A DNA stretch of 64,000 nt from an uncultured Clostridia bacterium (GTDB taxonomy: Bacteria > Bacillota > Clostridia > Oscillospirales > JAAYOS01): contig CANQDU010000009.1 in assembly GCA_947593925.1 (NCBI GenBank), positions 1-64,000 of the forward strand, written 5' to 3'. How positions within the stretch are numbered: position 1 is the first letter of the stretch; the number at the start of each line of letters is the position of its first letter. The notes under the pieces were generated by a model that ran no database searches, was not told the origin of the DNA, and worked only from the letters and a program-made list of their open reading frames with translations. A program made the position numbers and the translations under genes. Below are positions 24,024 to 33,229 of this stretch, piece by piece.

Positions 24024-25352
24024 GTGAAATCAACCAATTCTTTCACGAAACGGCTCGTTTCTCTGCTGTGTGCGACCGTCCTCACGACCGCCGCGATGCT
24101 CGCGGCGCCGCGGGCGCGCGCCGCCGCCGAGGAACAGTCTTACGTTGAGACCTTCGCAAAGACTGCCGCCGCGGGCGACGACGTCACCTTCACCTCGGAC
24201 GACTTTATGAGCCACGTCGTGGGCGACGCCGAGCTTCAGGGCATCGTCATCACCGCCCTGCCCTTGCCGGACGCGGGCGTGCTCTGCGTCGGGGACCGCG
24301 CGCTGCTCGTCGGCGAGGCCGTGACCGCCGCGAACCTCTCCGCGCTCACCTTCGTCCCCGTCTCGGAGGGCGATTTGTCCGCACGCTTCGGCTTTATCCC
24401 GGTGTTTGCGGACGGCGCGGGCGTCCAGACGAGCGTCACCGTCGCGACGCTCGTGAACGAGAACCACCCGCCCGTCGCGGAGGACGCGCAGTTCGAGACG
24501 ATAAAGAATATCGCCCTCACCTGCGAGTTTCCCGCAAGCGACGCGGACGGGGACGAGCTTGCGTTCTCCATCGTGACCCAGCCGAAGAAGGGCACGGTCG
24601 CCGTCTGCGAGGACGCGCCCGGCAAGTTTGTCTACACGCCCAAGGAGAACAAGACCGGCACCGACTCGTTTACCTTCATCGCCTCCGACCCCTCCGGCGC
24701 GCAGAGCGAGACCGCAAAGGTGACGATAAAGATAGTCAAGAACGCCGCGAAGATGACCTACGCCGACATGGAAGGCGACCCCGCGCACTACGCCGCGCTC
24801 AAGCTCGCGGCGGGCGGCGTCCTGATAGGGCGCAGGATAGGCTCGAGCTACTACTTCGAGCCGGAGGCGGCCATGACGCGCGGCGAGTTCGTCGCCCTCG
24901 CCATGACCTGCCTTGACATCGAACCCGACCTCAACGGCGCATCTGCCGGCTTTGCCGACGACGCGGAGACGGCGGCGTGGCTCCGTCCCTACGTCTCCGC
25001 CGCCGCAAAGGACGGCATCGTGAACGGCAAGGCGAAGGCGGACGGCTCGCTCGTCTTCGGCGCGGCGGACGAGGTGACGCGCGCCGAGGCCGCCGTCATC
25101 CTCGCGAACGCCGTCGGGCTCGTGACGACCGAGCCCGCGCCGGCGGCGGCGGACATCGACGCCGTGCCCGCGTGGGCGGAGGACTCTGTAGCTCTCGCGA
25201 GCGCGAGCGGCATCATGAGCCTCTTTGACGACGGAACGATACGCCCGAACGCCGCCGTCACCCGCGCCGACGCCGCCGAGATGCTCTGGAGCGCCGTCGA
25301 GGTGAGCGGAGAGCTCGGGGAGCAGGGTCTGCTCGAGACCGCGTTCAGGTAA
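24024..25352 (+). CDS. Secreted SLH protein with Ig-like domain
   Basis: 442 residues. The start is a GTG, 10 bases after AGGAGG, giving MKSTNSFTKRLVSLLCATVL and a signal peptide cut near ARAAA (about 35). Residues about 140-235 are a tandem-95/cadherin-like Ig repeat, with NHPPVAEDAQFETIKNIALT, ASDADGDELAFSIVTQPKKG and TGTDSFTFIASDPSGAQSET. Three SLH modules follow to the C terminus: FEPEAAMTRGEFVALAMTCL, FGAADEVTRAEAAVILANAV and GTIRPNAAVTRADAAEMLWS. The protein should sit on the cell wall. The first 100 residues after the signal are unassigned. It is divergent from rodA, and a hairpin follows at 25377-25405. Confidence 0.88.
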   Translation: MKSTNSFTKRLVSLLCATVLTTAAMLAAPRARAAAEEQSYVETFAKTAAAGDDVTFTSDDFMSHVVGDAELQGIVITALPLPDAGVLCVGDRALLVGEAVTAANLSALTFVPVSEGDLSARFGFIPVFADGAGVQTSVTVATLVNENHPPVAEDAQFETIKNIALTCEFPASDADGDELAFSIVTQPKKGTVAVCEDAPGKFVYTPKENKTGTDSFTFIASDPSGAQSETAKVTIKIVKNAAKMTYADMEGDPAHYAALKLAAGGVLIGRRIGSSYYFEPEAAMTRGEFVALAMTCLDIEPDLNGASAGFADDAETAAWLRPYVSAAAKDGIVNGKAKADGSLVFGAADEVTRAEAAVILANAVGLVTTEPAPAAADIDAVPAWAEDSVALASASGIMSLFDDGTIRPNAAVTRADAAEMLWSAVEVSGELGEQGLLETAFR

Positions 25353-25376
25353 AAGGAAGGGAAAAAAGGACGCAAA

Positions 25377-25405
25377 GGGGCGGCGGCACGAAAGTGCCGC
25401 CGCCC
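25377..25405. terminator. Hairpin with GAAA tetraloop after the SLH/Ig gene
   Basis: GGGCGGCGGCAC-GAAA-GTGCCGCCGCCC, a perfect 12-bp stem. No T-run follows on the plus strand; on the minus strand CCTTTGCG and then TTTTTT follow some bases away. It lies between convergent genes. Confidence 0.6.
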
Positions 25406-25545
25406 GGTGTATGACATATTCCGCACTGTGCTCAAGCGGAGCATGCGGTTATCCGTAAGGAGTATTGTAAGCTGCGGGCGAATGCAGATTCCCGCGTCCT
25501 GCCGGTGAACGCCCCTCAAAGCAACGCCGCGATCCGCAGATGGTG

Positions 25546-26523
25546 CTACTCGTCAAACCGCACATACAGTGTCAGGGTGTACTGCTCGCCCGAACCGTCC
25601 TCGTTTTCACTGAAGCGCAGCGTCAGCCGGTAGCTGCCCTCCCTGTCCACCCCGTCGCAGATAATGTACGGGACGGTGGCGTATCTCTCCGGCTCCTCCA
25701 CCCCCAGCATCGGATAGATATAGTTTTGGCGGATGTACTCCCGGGGATAGGCAAAGTGAGCCGAGACCGCGCTGCTTTGCGTCCAGCCGTTTCCGTCCCA
25801 CTCGCGAAGGTCCGCTTCCCCGCAGTAGAGCCACGGCATTTCATCCAGCCGCGTCGTTACGCCCAAGACAACGGTGTGATCCGTTCCGAGCGTTCCGACG
25901 GACGCCGCAATCACGTCAATGTCATTCCCGTCGGGCTCGGGAATCTCCACGGTATGCGACACCTGAAACAGCTGCTCGCCGGTGCTGAACCTGCCGTCCT
26001 CGTTCTCGGTAAACTCCCTGAAGAAGTAGGTGATGCGGTACTCTCCCGGGTCATACCACGGTATGCACACCGGCAGGGAGTACTCCCCGCTTTCCACCCT
26101 AAACGGTATCTTTTTTGGAACGGCGGTGGTGGAGCCTCCGTAGACAATGTCGCTGTAAAACTCCCACTCTCCGTCCCGTTTTTTCTCTATGAGCCCCTTT
26201 TTGTCGCGGGCATTCGAGCTTTCGGACACGGTGCTCACGTTCCTGTACCAGCCCGAGGTCAGAGCTAACTGCATTCCGTCCTTCACCTCAAAGCTGACTT
26301 CCCGGCATAAATCCTCCCCCGAACACTCCGTCGGAAAAATGCAGACGGGCGACATGATGTCCGTGTCGCCCTCGAGGCCGACGATCTCCTCCGTGTCCGA
26401 CGCACAGTAAAAACGTACGGCGCTTATGTCCTCCCCGCCGTCGGCATCCCCGCCGCAGCCGAAAAGCGCGGCGGCGGCAAAGACGGCCGCGCAAACCAGA
26501 CAGAACCTTTTCAGAATTTTCAT
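25546..26523 (-). CDS. Lipoprotein with two Ig-like (Big_14-type) regions, function unknown
   Basis: 325 residues. The signal peptide MKILKRFCLVCAAVFAAAAL ends in the lipobox ALFGC. Two similar beta-rich halves follow. In the first (about 55-185) EKKRDGEWEFYSDIVYGGST and LPVCIPWYDPGEYRITYFFR match the pattern of Ig-like domains found in clostridial lipoproteins (DGxW then PGEYRI). In the second (about 190-325) LREWDGNGWTQSSAVSAHFA and GVDREGSYRLTLRF repeat that layout. The start lies four bases after the stop of the upstream protease gene, so the two are surely co-transcribed. No enzymatic motif is visible; it could be a partner, inhibitor or substrate-binding component for the protease. Confidence 0.75.
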   Translation of the reverse strand: MKILKRFCLVCAAVFAAAALFGCGGDADGGEDISAVRFYCASDTEEIVGLEGDTDIMSPVCIFPTECSGEDLCREVSFEVKDGMQLALTSGWYRNVSTVSESSNARDKKGLIEKKRDGEWEFYSDIVYGGSTTAVPKKIPFRVESGEYSLPVCIPWYDPGEYRITYFFREFTENEDGRFSTGEQLFQVSHTVEIPEPDGNDIDVIAASVGTLGTDHTVVLGVTTRLDEMPWLYCGEADLREWDGNGWTQSSAVSAHFAYPREYIRQNYIYPMLGVEEPERYATVPYIICDGVDREGSYRLTLRFSENEDGSGEQYTLTLYVRFDE

Positions 26524-26527
26524 ATCG

Positions 26528-27781
26528 TCATTTTACTCCGGTGGCACCATACGGTATAAAACCGGCGTCATTACACGGCAAAGTGATTGGGGTGAAATAA
26601 GACAGTGGTTTGTCATCGCTCTTGCTGGCAATAATCCCACACAACGTAGTTACTGCATTGCCGTCGAACATGAACACACAGCACCCGCTATCACCCGGCT
26701 CGCAGAAGTCGCTCCCATTCACCGAAACGATTCCCGTAACCATTACTTTGTTGCTATCGACAGGATATTCTGACGGCACAGAACTTGCTATAGTTGATAC
26801 TTTGTAGCGGCTTACTCCATTCGCCTTTGCGACCCTCTTGCCTTCAAGCATAGTTAAGTATGGATCATCCATATATAATTCTATGACTTCATAGTACGAG
26901 GGACTCATGTGGACATTGTTGGTCTGGGTAAGGCCGTCATAAGCAAGCAATGCATAATCTCCAACAATAGTTACCTGAGTGTTGATTGGGAGTTTAGGAT
27001 AATCTGTAATGGTGTAGTTCCTATTGCTAACCCATTCATAATTAAAAACCTCAACCATCGTAACATAGATACTGCGCTTGGCTTGTTCTAATCCCCTTGC
27101 AACATGGCCTGCTGTCAACAGACATTTTTTAGTGGTGCCGTTGAAATTAGCCTCTCCATACCAACCTAAAGACCCAAAATTATCTGCTATTGTATCACCT
27201 GGATTTAGGCTCAAACACTCAGTAATTCCGCTAGAGCATTCAAAAACAACGTGGCTACTTGAGTCTGTTAATCCACATTCGTTATACCAATTTTTGTTTT
27301 CATTATCCCCCCAGAACGTTACATGCACTGCACTTTCACGAGAAACAATATTTGCACTAGCACATACTCCTTGCGGTATCTCAGACAAAACCGCATCTTT
27401 GAGATCAAGCAATTCATTAAACGATATGTCCGTTTCTCTAAAAACTATACTATTTGTATCATCTGCAATGCTGAGTATGTCATTTTTCAGTTTCTCGTCG
27501 TTACCTTTGATTTTAATAACGAGGTTATAGTTTTCGTCAAGAAAACAACCTCCGTAAGATTCTGGGTAACATAGTACCCCGTCCTCATTTTCCCACACAT
27601 GCATAATACTAAGGAATGCTCTCGTCGCCGGAGCTTCACGTCGCCCGATTTCTTTTATTTCTTCCAACGTCAAACCATCATCCACTTCATTCTCCACCAA
27701 CGCACCTGCACTGGTGAAGCCAGGCAGAACGAGCGAAACAACTACGAATAGCGCTATGAGCTTTATCCTACACTTTTTCAT
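26528..27781 (-). CDS. Secreted trypsin-like (S1 family) serine protease with propeptide
   Basis: 417 residues with signal peptide MKKCRIKLIALFVVVSLVLP. The catalytic triad is recognisable: His in CLLTAGHVARG (about 225), Asp probably in VGDYALLAYDG (about 274), and Ser in FCEPGDSGCCVFMF (GDSG, about 373). The first 190 residues include YGGCFLDENYNLVIKI, resembling streptogrisin/alpha-lytic-type prodomains. A direct zymogen or activation mechanism cannot be read. The gene is clearly more AT-rich than its surroundings and has a consensus promoter, suggesting horizontal acquisition. GAAGGGAG precedes the ATG. It is followed four bases later by an Ig-like lipoprotein gene. Confidence 0.8.
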   Translation of the reverse strand: MKKCRIKLIALFVVVSLVLPGFTSAGALVENEVDDGLTLEEIKEIGRREAPATRAFLSIMHVWENEDGVLCYPESYGGCFLDENYNLVIKIKGNDEKLKNDILSIADDTNSIVFRETDISFNELLDLKDAVLSEIPQGVCASANIVSRESAVHVTFWGDNENKNWYNECGLTDSSSHVVFECSSGITECLSLNPGDTIADNFGSLGWYGEANFNGTTKKCLLTAGHVARGLEQAKRSIYVTMVEVFNYEWVSNRNYTITDYPKLPINTQVTIVGDYALLAYDGLTQTNNVHMSPSYYEVIELYMDDPYLTMLEGKRVAKANGVSRYKVSTIASSVPSEYPVDSNKVMVTGIVSVNGSDFCEPGDSGCCVFMFDGNAVTTLCGIIASKSDDKPLSYFTPITLPCNDAGFIPYGATGVK

Positions 27782-27877
27782 TGTAGCACACTCCCTTCAT
27801 TATCCGCTTGTTTACTATCTTCGATTTGCTTTCATTCTACATTGCCCAATACTCCTCCTTCCTTAATTAATAATTAT

Positions 27878-27906
27878 ATTATATTCCAATTTGATTGATC
27901 GGTCAA
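27878..27906 (-). promoter_or_regulatory. Promoter of the protease-lipoprotein operon
   Basis: The minus strand reads TTGACC (27906-27901), 17 bases, TATAAT (27883-27878). The leader to the ATG is about 90 nt and AT-rich. Between here and 28121 I see only the promoter of the next gene and a short GCTCC-TTC-GGAGC hairpin. Confidence 0.75.
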
Positions 27907-28052
27907 GACCTTTGCCGGAACATGCGGACGGCTGTTCCGGGGCTTCAAAAACTCTCAAACGCTCCTTCGGAGCGTCCGGGAACCGCGCATCGTCTTTTCG
28001 CTTTCAGCGGAAAACACACAGTTTTTGGCTGTACTTTTCCTCCGGCGTATGC

Positions 28053-28058
28053 TATAAT
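28053..28058 (+). promoter_or_regulatory. Extended -10 box for the Ldh-family gene
   Basis: TATGCTATAAT carries a consensus TATAAT preceded by TGN. The matching -35 (TGTACT at 17 bases) is poor, fitting an extended -10 promoter. Confidence 0.5.
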
Positions 28059-28120
28059 ATGGATGGTAAATAAGTAACCGCTTACAGCGGTACACGGCAT
28101 CACAGGGAGGAGAAACAGAT

Positions 28121-29227
28121 ATGGGATATGTAAACGTCAAATGGGACCTCATCGAGAGCTTTGTCTACGAGGTCTTCTGCCGCTACGGCATACCCGCCGA
28201 GGACGCGAAGATCTGCACCGACGTCCTGCTCGAGAGCGACCGCAGGGGCATCGAGAGCCACGGCGTCAACCGCTTCAAGCCCATCTACCTCGACCGCATA
28301 AAGGCGGGCATCCAGAAGCCCGTGACCGACTACAGGGTCATCCGCGAGACGCCCACCACCGCGATAGTGGACGGCGGGGACGGAATGGGTCAGGTCGTTG
28401 GCTACAAGGCGATGACCCTTGCCATAGAGAAGGCGAAGAAGTACGGCATGGGCATGGTCACGGCGCGGAACTCCACCCACTACGGCATCGCCGGCTACTA
28501 TGCGACGATGGCGTCCCGCGCGGGCTGCATCGGCATCACCGGCACAAATGCGCGCCCGTCGATAGCGCCGACATTCGGCGTCGAAAACATGCTCGGCACG
28601 AACCCGCTCACCTTCGGCATACCGTCCGACGAGGAGTTCGACTTCGTGCTCGACTGCGCCACGTCGATAACCCAGCGCGGCAAGATAGAGAACTACGCAC
28701 GCAAGGGTCTCCCGACCCCGGCGGGTCAGGTCGTCAGCGAAAAGGGCGAAGCCCTCACCGATTCGGAGGAGATACTGAAGCTGCTCGTCTCGGGCGGCGC
28801 GGCGCTCACCCCGCTCGGCGGCATCGGCGAGGACCTCGCGGGCTACAAGGGCTACGGCTACGCCACCGTCGTCGAGATACTCTCGAGCGCGCTCACGAGC
28901 TCCGGCTTCATGAAGGCGCTCACCGGCATCGGCCCGAACGGCGAGAAGGTTCCCTATCACCTCGGCCACTTCTTCATAGCGATAGACACGAACGCTTTCG
29001 TCGGCGAGGAGGAGTTCCGCCACAACGTCGGCGAGGTGCTGCGCGCGCTCCGCGCCTCGAAGAAGGCGCCGGGTCAGAACCGCATCTACACGGCGGGCGA
29101 GAAGGAGTACCTCGTCTGGCAGGAGCGCAAGGACACCGGCGTTCCGATAAACGACTCGGTGCAAAAGGAGCTCATCGCCGTCCGCGACGAGCTCGGGCTC
29201 GACTATCACTTCCCGTTTGAGGACTGA
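28121..29227 (+). CDS. Malate/L-lactate dehydrogenase family (Ldh2/MDH2-type) oxidoreductase
   Basis: 368 residues. This NAD(P)H-dependent 2-oxoacid dehydrogenase family is unrelated to classic LDH/MDH. Family signatures are VLLESDRRGIESHGVNRFKP (about residue 34-53), ARNSTHYGIAGYYATMASRA (catalytic His region, about 120), TGTNARPSIAPTFGVENMLG and NPLTFGIPS. Members act on malate, lactate, ureidoglycolate or similar acids. Here the downstream malic enzyme, 11 bases away, favours a malate or oxaloacetate role. AGGGAGGAG precedes the ATG. The family assignment is secure, the exact substrate is not. Confidence 0.9.
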   Translation: MGYVNVKWDLIESFVYEVFCRYGIPAEDAKICTDVLLESDRRGIESHGVNRFKPIYLDRIKAGIQKPVTDYRVIRETPTTAIVDGGDGMGQVVGYKAMTLAIEKAKKYGMGMVTARNSTHYGIAGYYATMASRAGCIGITGTNARPSIAPTFGVENMLGTNPLTFGIPSDEEFDFVLDCATSITQRGKIENYARKGLPTPAGQVVSEKGEALTDSEEILKLLVSGGAALTPLGGIGEDLAGYKGYGYATVVEILSSALTSSGFMKALTGIGPNGEKVPYHLGHFFIAIDTNAFVGEEEFRHNVGEVLRALRASKKAPGQNRIYTAGEKEYLVWQERKDTGVPINDSVQKELIAVRDELGLDYHFPFED

Positions 29228-29238
29228 GGTGCGCTTCA

Positions 29239-30411
<1,173 letters not shown>

Positions 30412-30434
30412 CGCGGGTGCGGTAACATAACAAC

Positions 30435-30466
30435 AAAGGGAGCGGACAATGTCCGCTCCCCTTCTT
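30435..30466. terminator. Bidirectional terminator after malic enzyme
   Basis: GGGAGCGGACA-AT-GTCCGCTCCC is flanked by AAA on one side and CTTCTTG on the other. It serves convergent genes. Confidence 0.8.
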
Positions 30467-30482
30467 GTGTGCCGTGTCATTT

Positions 30483-31364
30483 TCAAGCTTCAGTCCGGTC
30501 TCTGACTTCCGGCAGCGGGCCGAAGCGCTCGACCCAGCTGCGCGTCGGTTCGACCGTGCCGATAACTTCGTCGAAGTTGTCCGGGTTCACGATGACCCCG
30601 CCGCCGGCTACGATGTCCACGATCTCCGCGTCGCGGTGGTCGCCCCAGATGACCTGCATGAAGTACGGGCCATGGGCATCGTCATCCTTATTGTTTCTGT
30701 ACCATGGTCTGCAGAGCACGGCGGTTTCATCGGCTCCGGTCATCTTCTGGCCGCCGCGCGTGCCGTCCGAGAGCATTATATCATGGACAATGTCATCCTT
30801 CGTATTGTCGAAGCGGCCGTAGACTACCGTACACTCCTTCATGTCGATGCGGTTGAGTGTCAGCGGCTCGTCGTCCTCGTGCCAGTACGGCACTCGCGCC
30901 GCTATCTCAAAGCCGAGCCACGTCTTCTTCACCACGATTATTTCCTCAACGTCGAACTCCTGAGTGCCCGTTTTCCAATAGGATTCTCCGCCGTCAAAGA
31001 AGTTCCGGTTCAGGCAGATAAACACTCCGGAGTTCTCCGACCACAGCTCCACTTCGAACCCGCCCGAGTAGAGTTCCTCGCCCGCCTCGCGGTTCAGCTC
31101 GCCGTTGAGCCATTCCACGGCGGCGTCCCGGAATTCGTCCGGCTCGGTGATGCCTTTAAATCTGCGCCAAAGCGAATCGTGGACGTCGCTCTTCACTACC
31201 AACGCGGCGCCGGTCGCCACTATCGCGAGCGCGAGCACCGCCGCCACGCCTATCATGACGCGGCGCGCGACGCTCAGCTTCCTTGCCGGCCTGCGCTTGT
31301 CCGCCGCGCGGACAAGCTCGTCGTCCACAGCGTCGAACGCCTCCAATATGTCCATTTTCTTCAT
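30483..31364 (-). CDS. Membrane-anchored putative anti-sigma factor
   Basis: 293 residues. A cytoplasmic N-terminal segment (about 1-35) begins MKKMDILEAFDAVDDELVRA. One transmembrane helix follows (about 36-58, VMIGVAAVLALAIVATGAAL). An extracytoplasmic domain of about 235 residues has no recognised family. The gene begins in an ATGA overlap with the ECF sigma gene upstream, with AAAGGAGGG before the ATG, an arrangement that nearly always encodes the cognate anti-sigma factor. By that logic the N terminus would hold the sigma factor and the outer domain would sense an envelope or nutrient signal. No zinc-binding anti-sigma motif is visible. Confidence 0.65.
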   Translation of the reverse strand: MKKMDILEAFDAVDDELVRAADKRRPARKLSVARRVMIGVAAVLALAIVATGAALVVKSDVHDSLWRRFKGITEPDEFRDAAVEWLNGELNREAGEELYSGGFEVELWSENSGVFICLNRNFFDGGESYWKTGTQEFDVEEIIVVKKTWLGFEIAARVPYWHEDDEPLTLNRIDMKECTVVYGRFDNTKDDIVHDIMLSDGTRGGQKMTGADETAVLCRPWYRNNKDDDAHGPYFMQVIWGDHRDAEIVDIVAGGGVIVNPDNFDEVIGTVEPTRSWVERFGPLPEVRDRTEA

Positions 31365-31918
31365 TTGAAGCCCTCCTTTATGAGATATTCGCGCAGTTTT
31401 TCGCGTGTCCTGTGGAGCATTGATTTGACCTTTGCCTCGCTGTACCCGCGCCCCGAGGCTATCGACTTCACCGGCTCGAGGTACCAGTGCCTGCGGAGGA
31501 ACACCGCCTGTTCCTCGCCCTCAAGCGAGCGCACGAAGTCCCGCACTGCCGTGCGGAGCTCGTCCGTGAGGACCTCGTCCTCGGTGTCCCCGCCGGACGG
31601 AAGGCTCTCGCCGAGCTCCTCCAGAGCGATCTCCGTCTCCCCTCCGCCGCGCTTCAGGCGGTTGTTGTCCCGCCAGCGCTTCAGCGCCGTCCGGCGGGTG
31701 AGCTTCGCGAGGAACGTGCGGAGGTCGCCCGGACGGTGCGGCGGGATGGCGTTCCACGCCGCAAGCCACGTGTCGCCGACGCACTCCTCGGCGTCCCGCC
31801 GGTCGGGAAGTATGTTCCGCGCTATCGCCGCACAGTAAGCGCCGTACTTCTCGCGCGTCCGCTCCACAGCCTTCTCCGAGCGCTGCCGGTACAGCTCGAG
31901 TATTTCTTCGTCTTCCAC
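31361..31918 (-). CDS. ECF-type RNA polymerase sigma factor
   Basis: 185 residues. Sigma region 2 spans about 3-80 (LYRQRSEKAVERTREKYGAY, DRRDAEECVGDTWLAAWNAI and TFLAKLTRRTALKRWRD). An acidic linker follows, then region 4 at about 125-180 (EEQAVFLRRHWYLEPVKSIA and YSEAKVKSMLHRTREKLREY). It should direct RNA polymerase to a small regulon, probably including its own operon. The GTG at 31918 is preferred because AGGAGG lies 7 bases upstream; ATG at 31939 is weaker. The stop overlaps the start of the putative anti-sigma gene. Confidence 0.9.
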   Translation of the reverse strand: MEDEEILELYRQRSEKAVERTREKYGAYCAAIARNILPDRRDAEECVGDTWLAAWNAIPPHRPGDLRTFLAKLTRRTALKRWRDNNRLKRGGGETEIALEELGESLPSGGDTEDEVLTDELRTAVRDFVRSLEGEEQAVFLRRHWYLEPVKSIASGRGYSEAKVKSMLHRTREKLREYLIKEGFK

Positions 31919-32071
31919 CTTATCGCCTCCTCTGCGCATTGTCCGAAGGACCCTTCACTTGTATATCTTCCCGTTCGGAGGGAAAAGTTTCGCGGGAAAG
32001 GAAAGTTTTTATGAAATTGCGGCGGACGCTCTGCGCCCGCCGTCCGTGTCTGCCGTCTTCACCTGTGCGCT

Positions 32072-32587
32072 TCACACGCCCAAATCACCGACGCTCCGCC
32101 AGAAGTCCATGTAGTCGCGCTCCGGCAGGTCGCCCCCGAAGGCCATTATCTCGTAGTCCTCGCCGCGCCAGCGGTACTCTATGCCGGTGGTGCGGTAGCC
32201 GTTTTTCAGATAGAACCGCTTTCTCCGCGCGCGCTCCACCGGGTTGGAGACGCCGGCCTCCTCGCGCTCGACGTCCACCATGATGCGCCGCCCGGCTTTC
32301 AACGCGTGGATTGCGTCGAGCGCGCGGCTGCCGTATCCTCTGTCGCGCAGGTCCTCCCGGATGGTGAGGTAGATGATGTGTGAAACGTCGTTTGCACCGT
32401 TCAGCAGGCAGGCAAGTCCGACGGATTCCGTTCCGTCGTATATCCCGAAAACCTCGCGGACGCCGGTCGTGTCGCTTGCGAGCCCGTCAAGCGGGCGGCG
32501 CTCGTTTGCGGGGAAGGAGCGCGTATAAAGAGCGTCAAGCTCACGGAAGTCCGCGCTCTCGGGTCTTATTCGGATAAGTGTCAGCAT
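32072..32587 (-). CDS. GNAT-family N-acetyltransferase
   Basis: 171 residues. The acetyl-CoA-binding motif A is in LTIREDLRDRGYGSRALDAI (RxxGxG type, about residue 75), preceded by the beta strand SVGLACLLNGANDVSHIIYL. The segment RRKRFYLKNGYRTTGIEYRW is the typical motif B end. The acceptor, protein or small molecule, cannot be inferred. The start is MLTLIRIRPE at 32587, with AAGAGG upstream; 18 further codons upstream have no support. It stands alone. Confidence 0.8.
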   Translation of the reverse strand: MLTLIRIRPESADFRELDALYTRSFPANERRPLDGLASDTTGVREVFGIYDGTESVGLACLLNGANDVSHIIYLTIREDLRDRGYGSRALDAIHALKAGRRIMVDVEREEAGVSNPVERARRKRFYLKNGYRTTGIEYRWRGEDYEIMAFGGDLPERDYMDFWRSVGDLGV

Positions 32588-32718
32588 ACAATACCTCTTT
32601 TGAATAGTGTGGGATGAGGCGCGCTCTGCGCTCTGCCCCACCGCTGCTTAGTGTATAGCATTGCGGAGGATGTGTCAAGACAAGCAGTGTGCTCGGGCGA
32701 GCATTTATCCAAAAGGAC

Positions 32719-32747
32719 TCCCAAACGGCGCTTTGCGCCGTTTGGGA
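32719..32747. repeat. Dispersed palindrome, copy 3
   Basis: TCCCAAACGGCG-CTTTG-CGCCGTTTGGGA, identical to the copy at 14814-14842. Confidence 0.85.
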
Positions 32748-32750
32748 AAC

Positions 32751-32768
32751 ACTCGAACTCGCTAAATC
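32751..32768 (-). pseudogene. tRNA-Gly fragment (T arm joined to 5' end)
   Basis: The plus-strand string ACTCGAACTCGCT equals the T-arm part of the tRNA-Gly at 32919-32994 in the same orientation. It continues as AAATC, which matches the sequence next to the tRNA 5' end (GCTAAATC). It looks like a deleted tRNA copy. Confidence 0.5.
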
Positions 32769-32840
32769 ACCCCACGCGGCGGAGCCGCGCGGGGACCCCG
32801 TACCTCAGATTAAATGATGCGCTTTGCTCTGCAAAGCGCG

Positions 32841-32862
32841 AAGGTGGAGGCAGCGAGTTCGA
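32841..32862 (+). pseudogene. tRNA-Gly fragment in opposite orientation (anticodon stem to T loop)
   Basis: The 22 bases at 32841-32862 match 21 of 22 bases of the tRNA-Gly gene (3' anticodon stem, variable loop and T arm) but lie on the plus strand, opposite to the functional gene 57 bases away. Confidence 0.6.
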
Positions 32863-32878
32863 AGCACATAGTTTCATT

Positions 32879-32921
32879 CCATAAGAAAGTACCACGGCTC
32901 TGCCGTGGTACTTTCTTATGG
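32879..32921 (-). terminator. Perfect 20-bp hairpin starting at the tRNA-Gly CCA end
   Basis: CCATAAGAAAGTACCACGGC, the loop TCT and its exact complement. On the minus strand the first arm begins with the tRNA CCA, and the second arm ends in T-rich TACTTTCTTATGG. It is probably the terminator of the Leu-Gly tRNA unit. Confidence 0.65.
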
Positions 32922-32994
32922 AGCGGATTACGAGACTCGAACTCGCTACCTCCACCTTGGCAAGGTGGCGCTCTACCAGATGAGCTAAATCCGC
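32919..32994 (-). tRNA. tRNA-Gly (anticodon GCC)
   Basis: 76 nt with acceptor GCGGATT/AATCCGC, anticodon loop TTGCCAA, T loop TTCGAGT and encoded CCA. It is the second gene of a two-tRNA unit on the minus strand. Confidence 0.95.
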
Positions 32995-33008
32995 ATATTC
33001 GGTTTTAT

Positions 33009-33095
33009 TGGTGCCGGTGGCCGGGCTCGAACCGGCACGCTGTTGCCAGCGGTGGATTTTGAGTCCACTACGTCTACCAATTCCATCACACCGGC
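33009..33095 (-). tRNA. tRNA-Leu (anticodon CAA)
   Basis: An 87-nt class II tRNA: acceptor GCCGGTG/CACCGGC, anticodon stem GTGGA/TCCAC with loop CTCAAAA, long variable arm, T loop TTCGAGC and encoded CCA. It is the first gene after the promoter at 33135-33163. Confidence 0.95.
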
Positions 33096-33134
33096 AGGTC
33101 GTTGTGGGCTCGCCTTCGGTCGCCGTGCTTGATT

Positions 33135-33163
33135 ATTATAGCAAGGTCCCCCCGAAAAAGCAA
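33135..33163 (-). promoter_or_regulatory. Promoter of the tRNA-Leu/tRNA-Gly unit
   Basis: The minus strand has TTGCTT (33163-33158), 17 bases, TATAAT (33140-33135). Confidence 0.7.
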
Positions 33164-33229
33164 GCCCTTTTTCAAATTTTTTTCAAAAAATTTTTGCCGC
33201 CGCGCACAATAACGCGCGGAACGGTGCGC

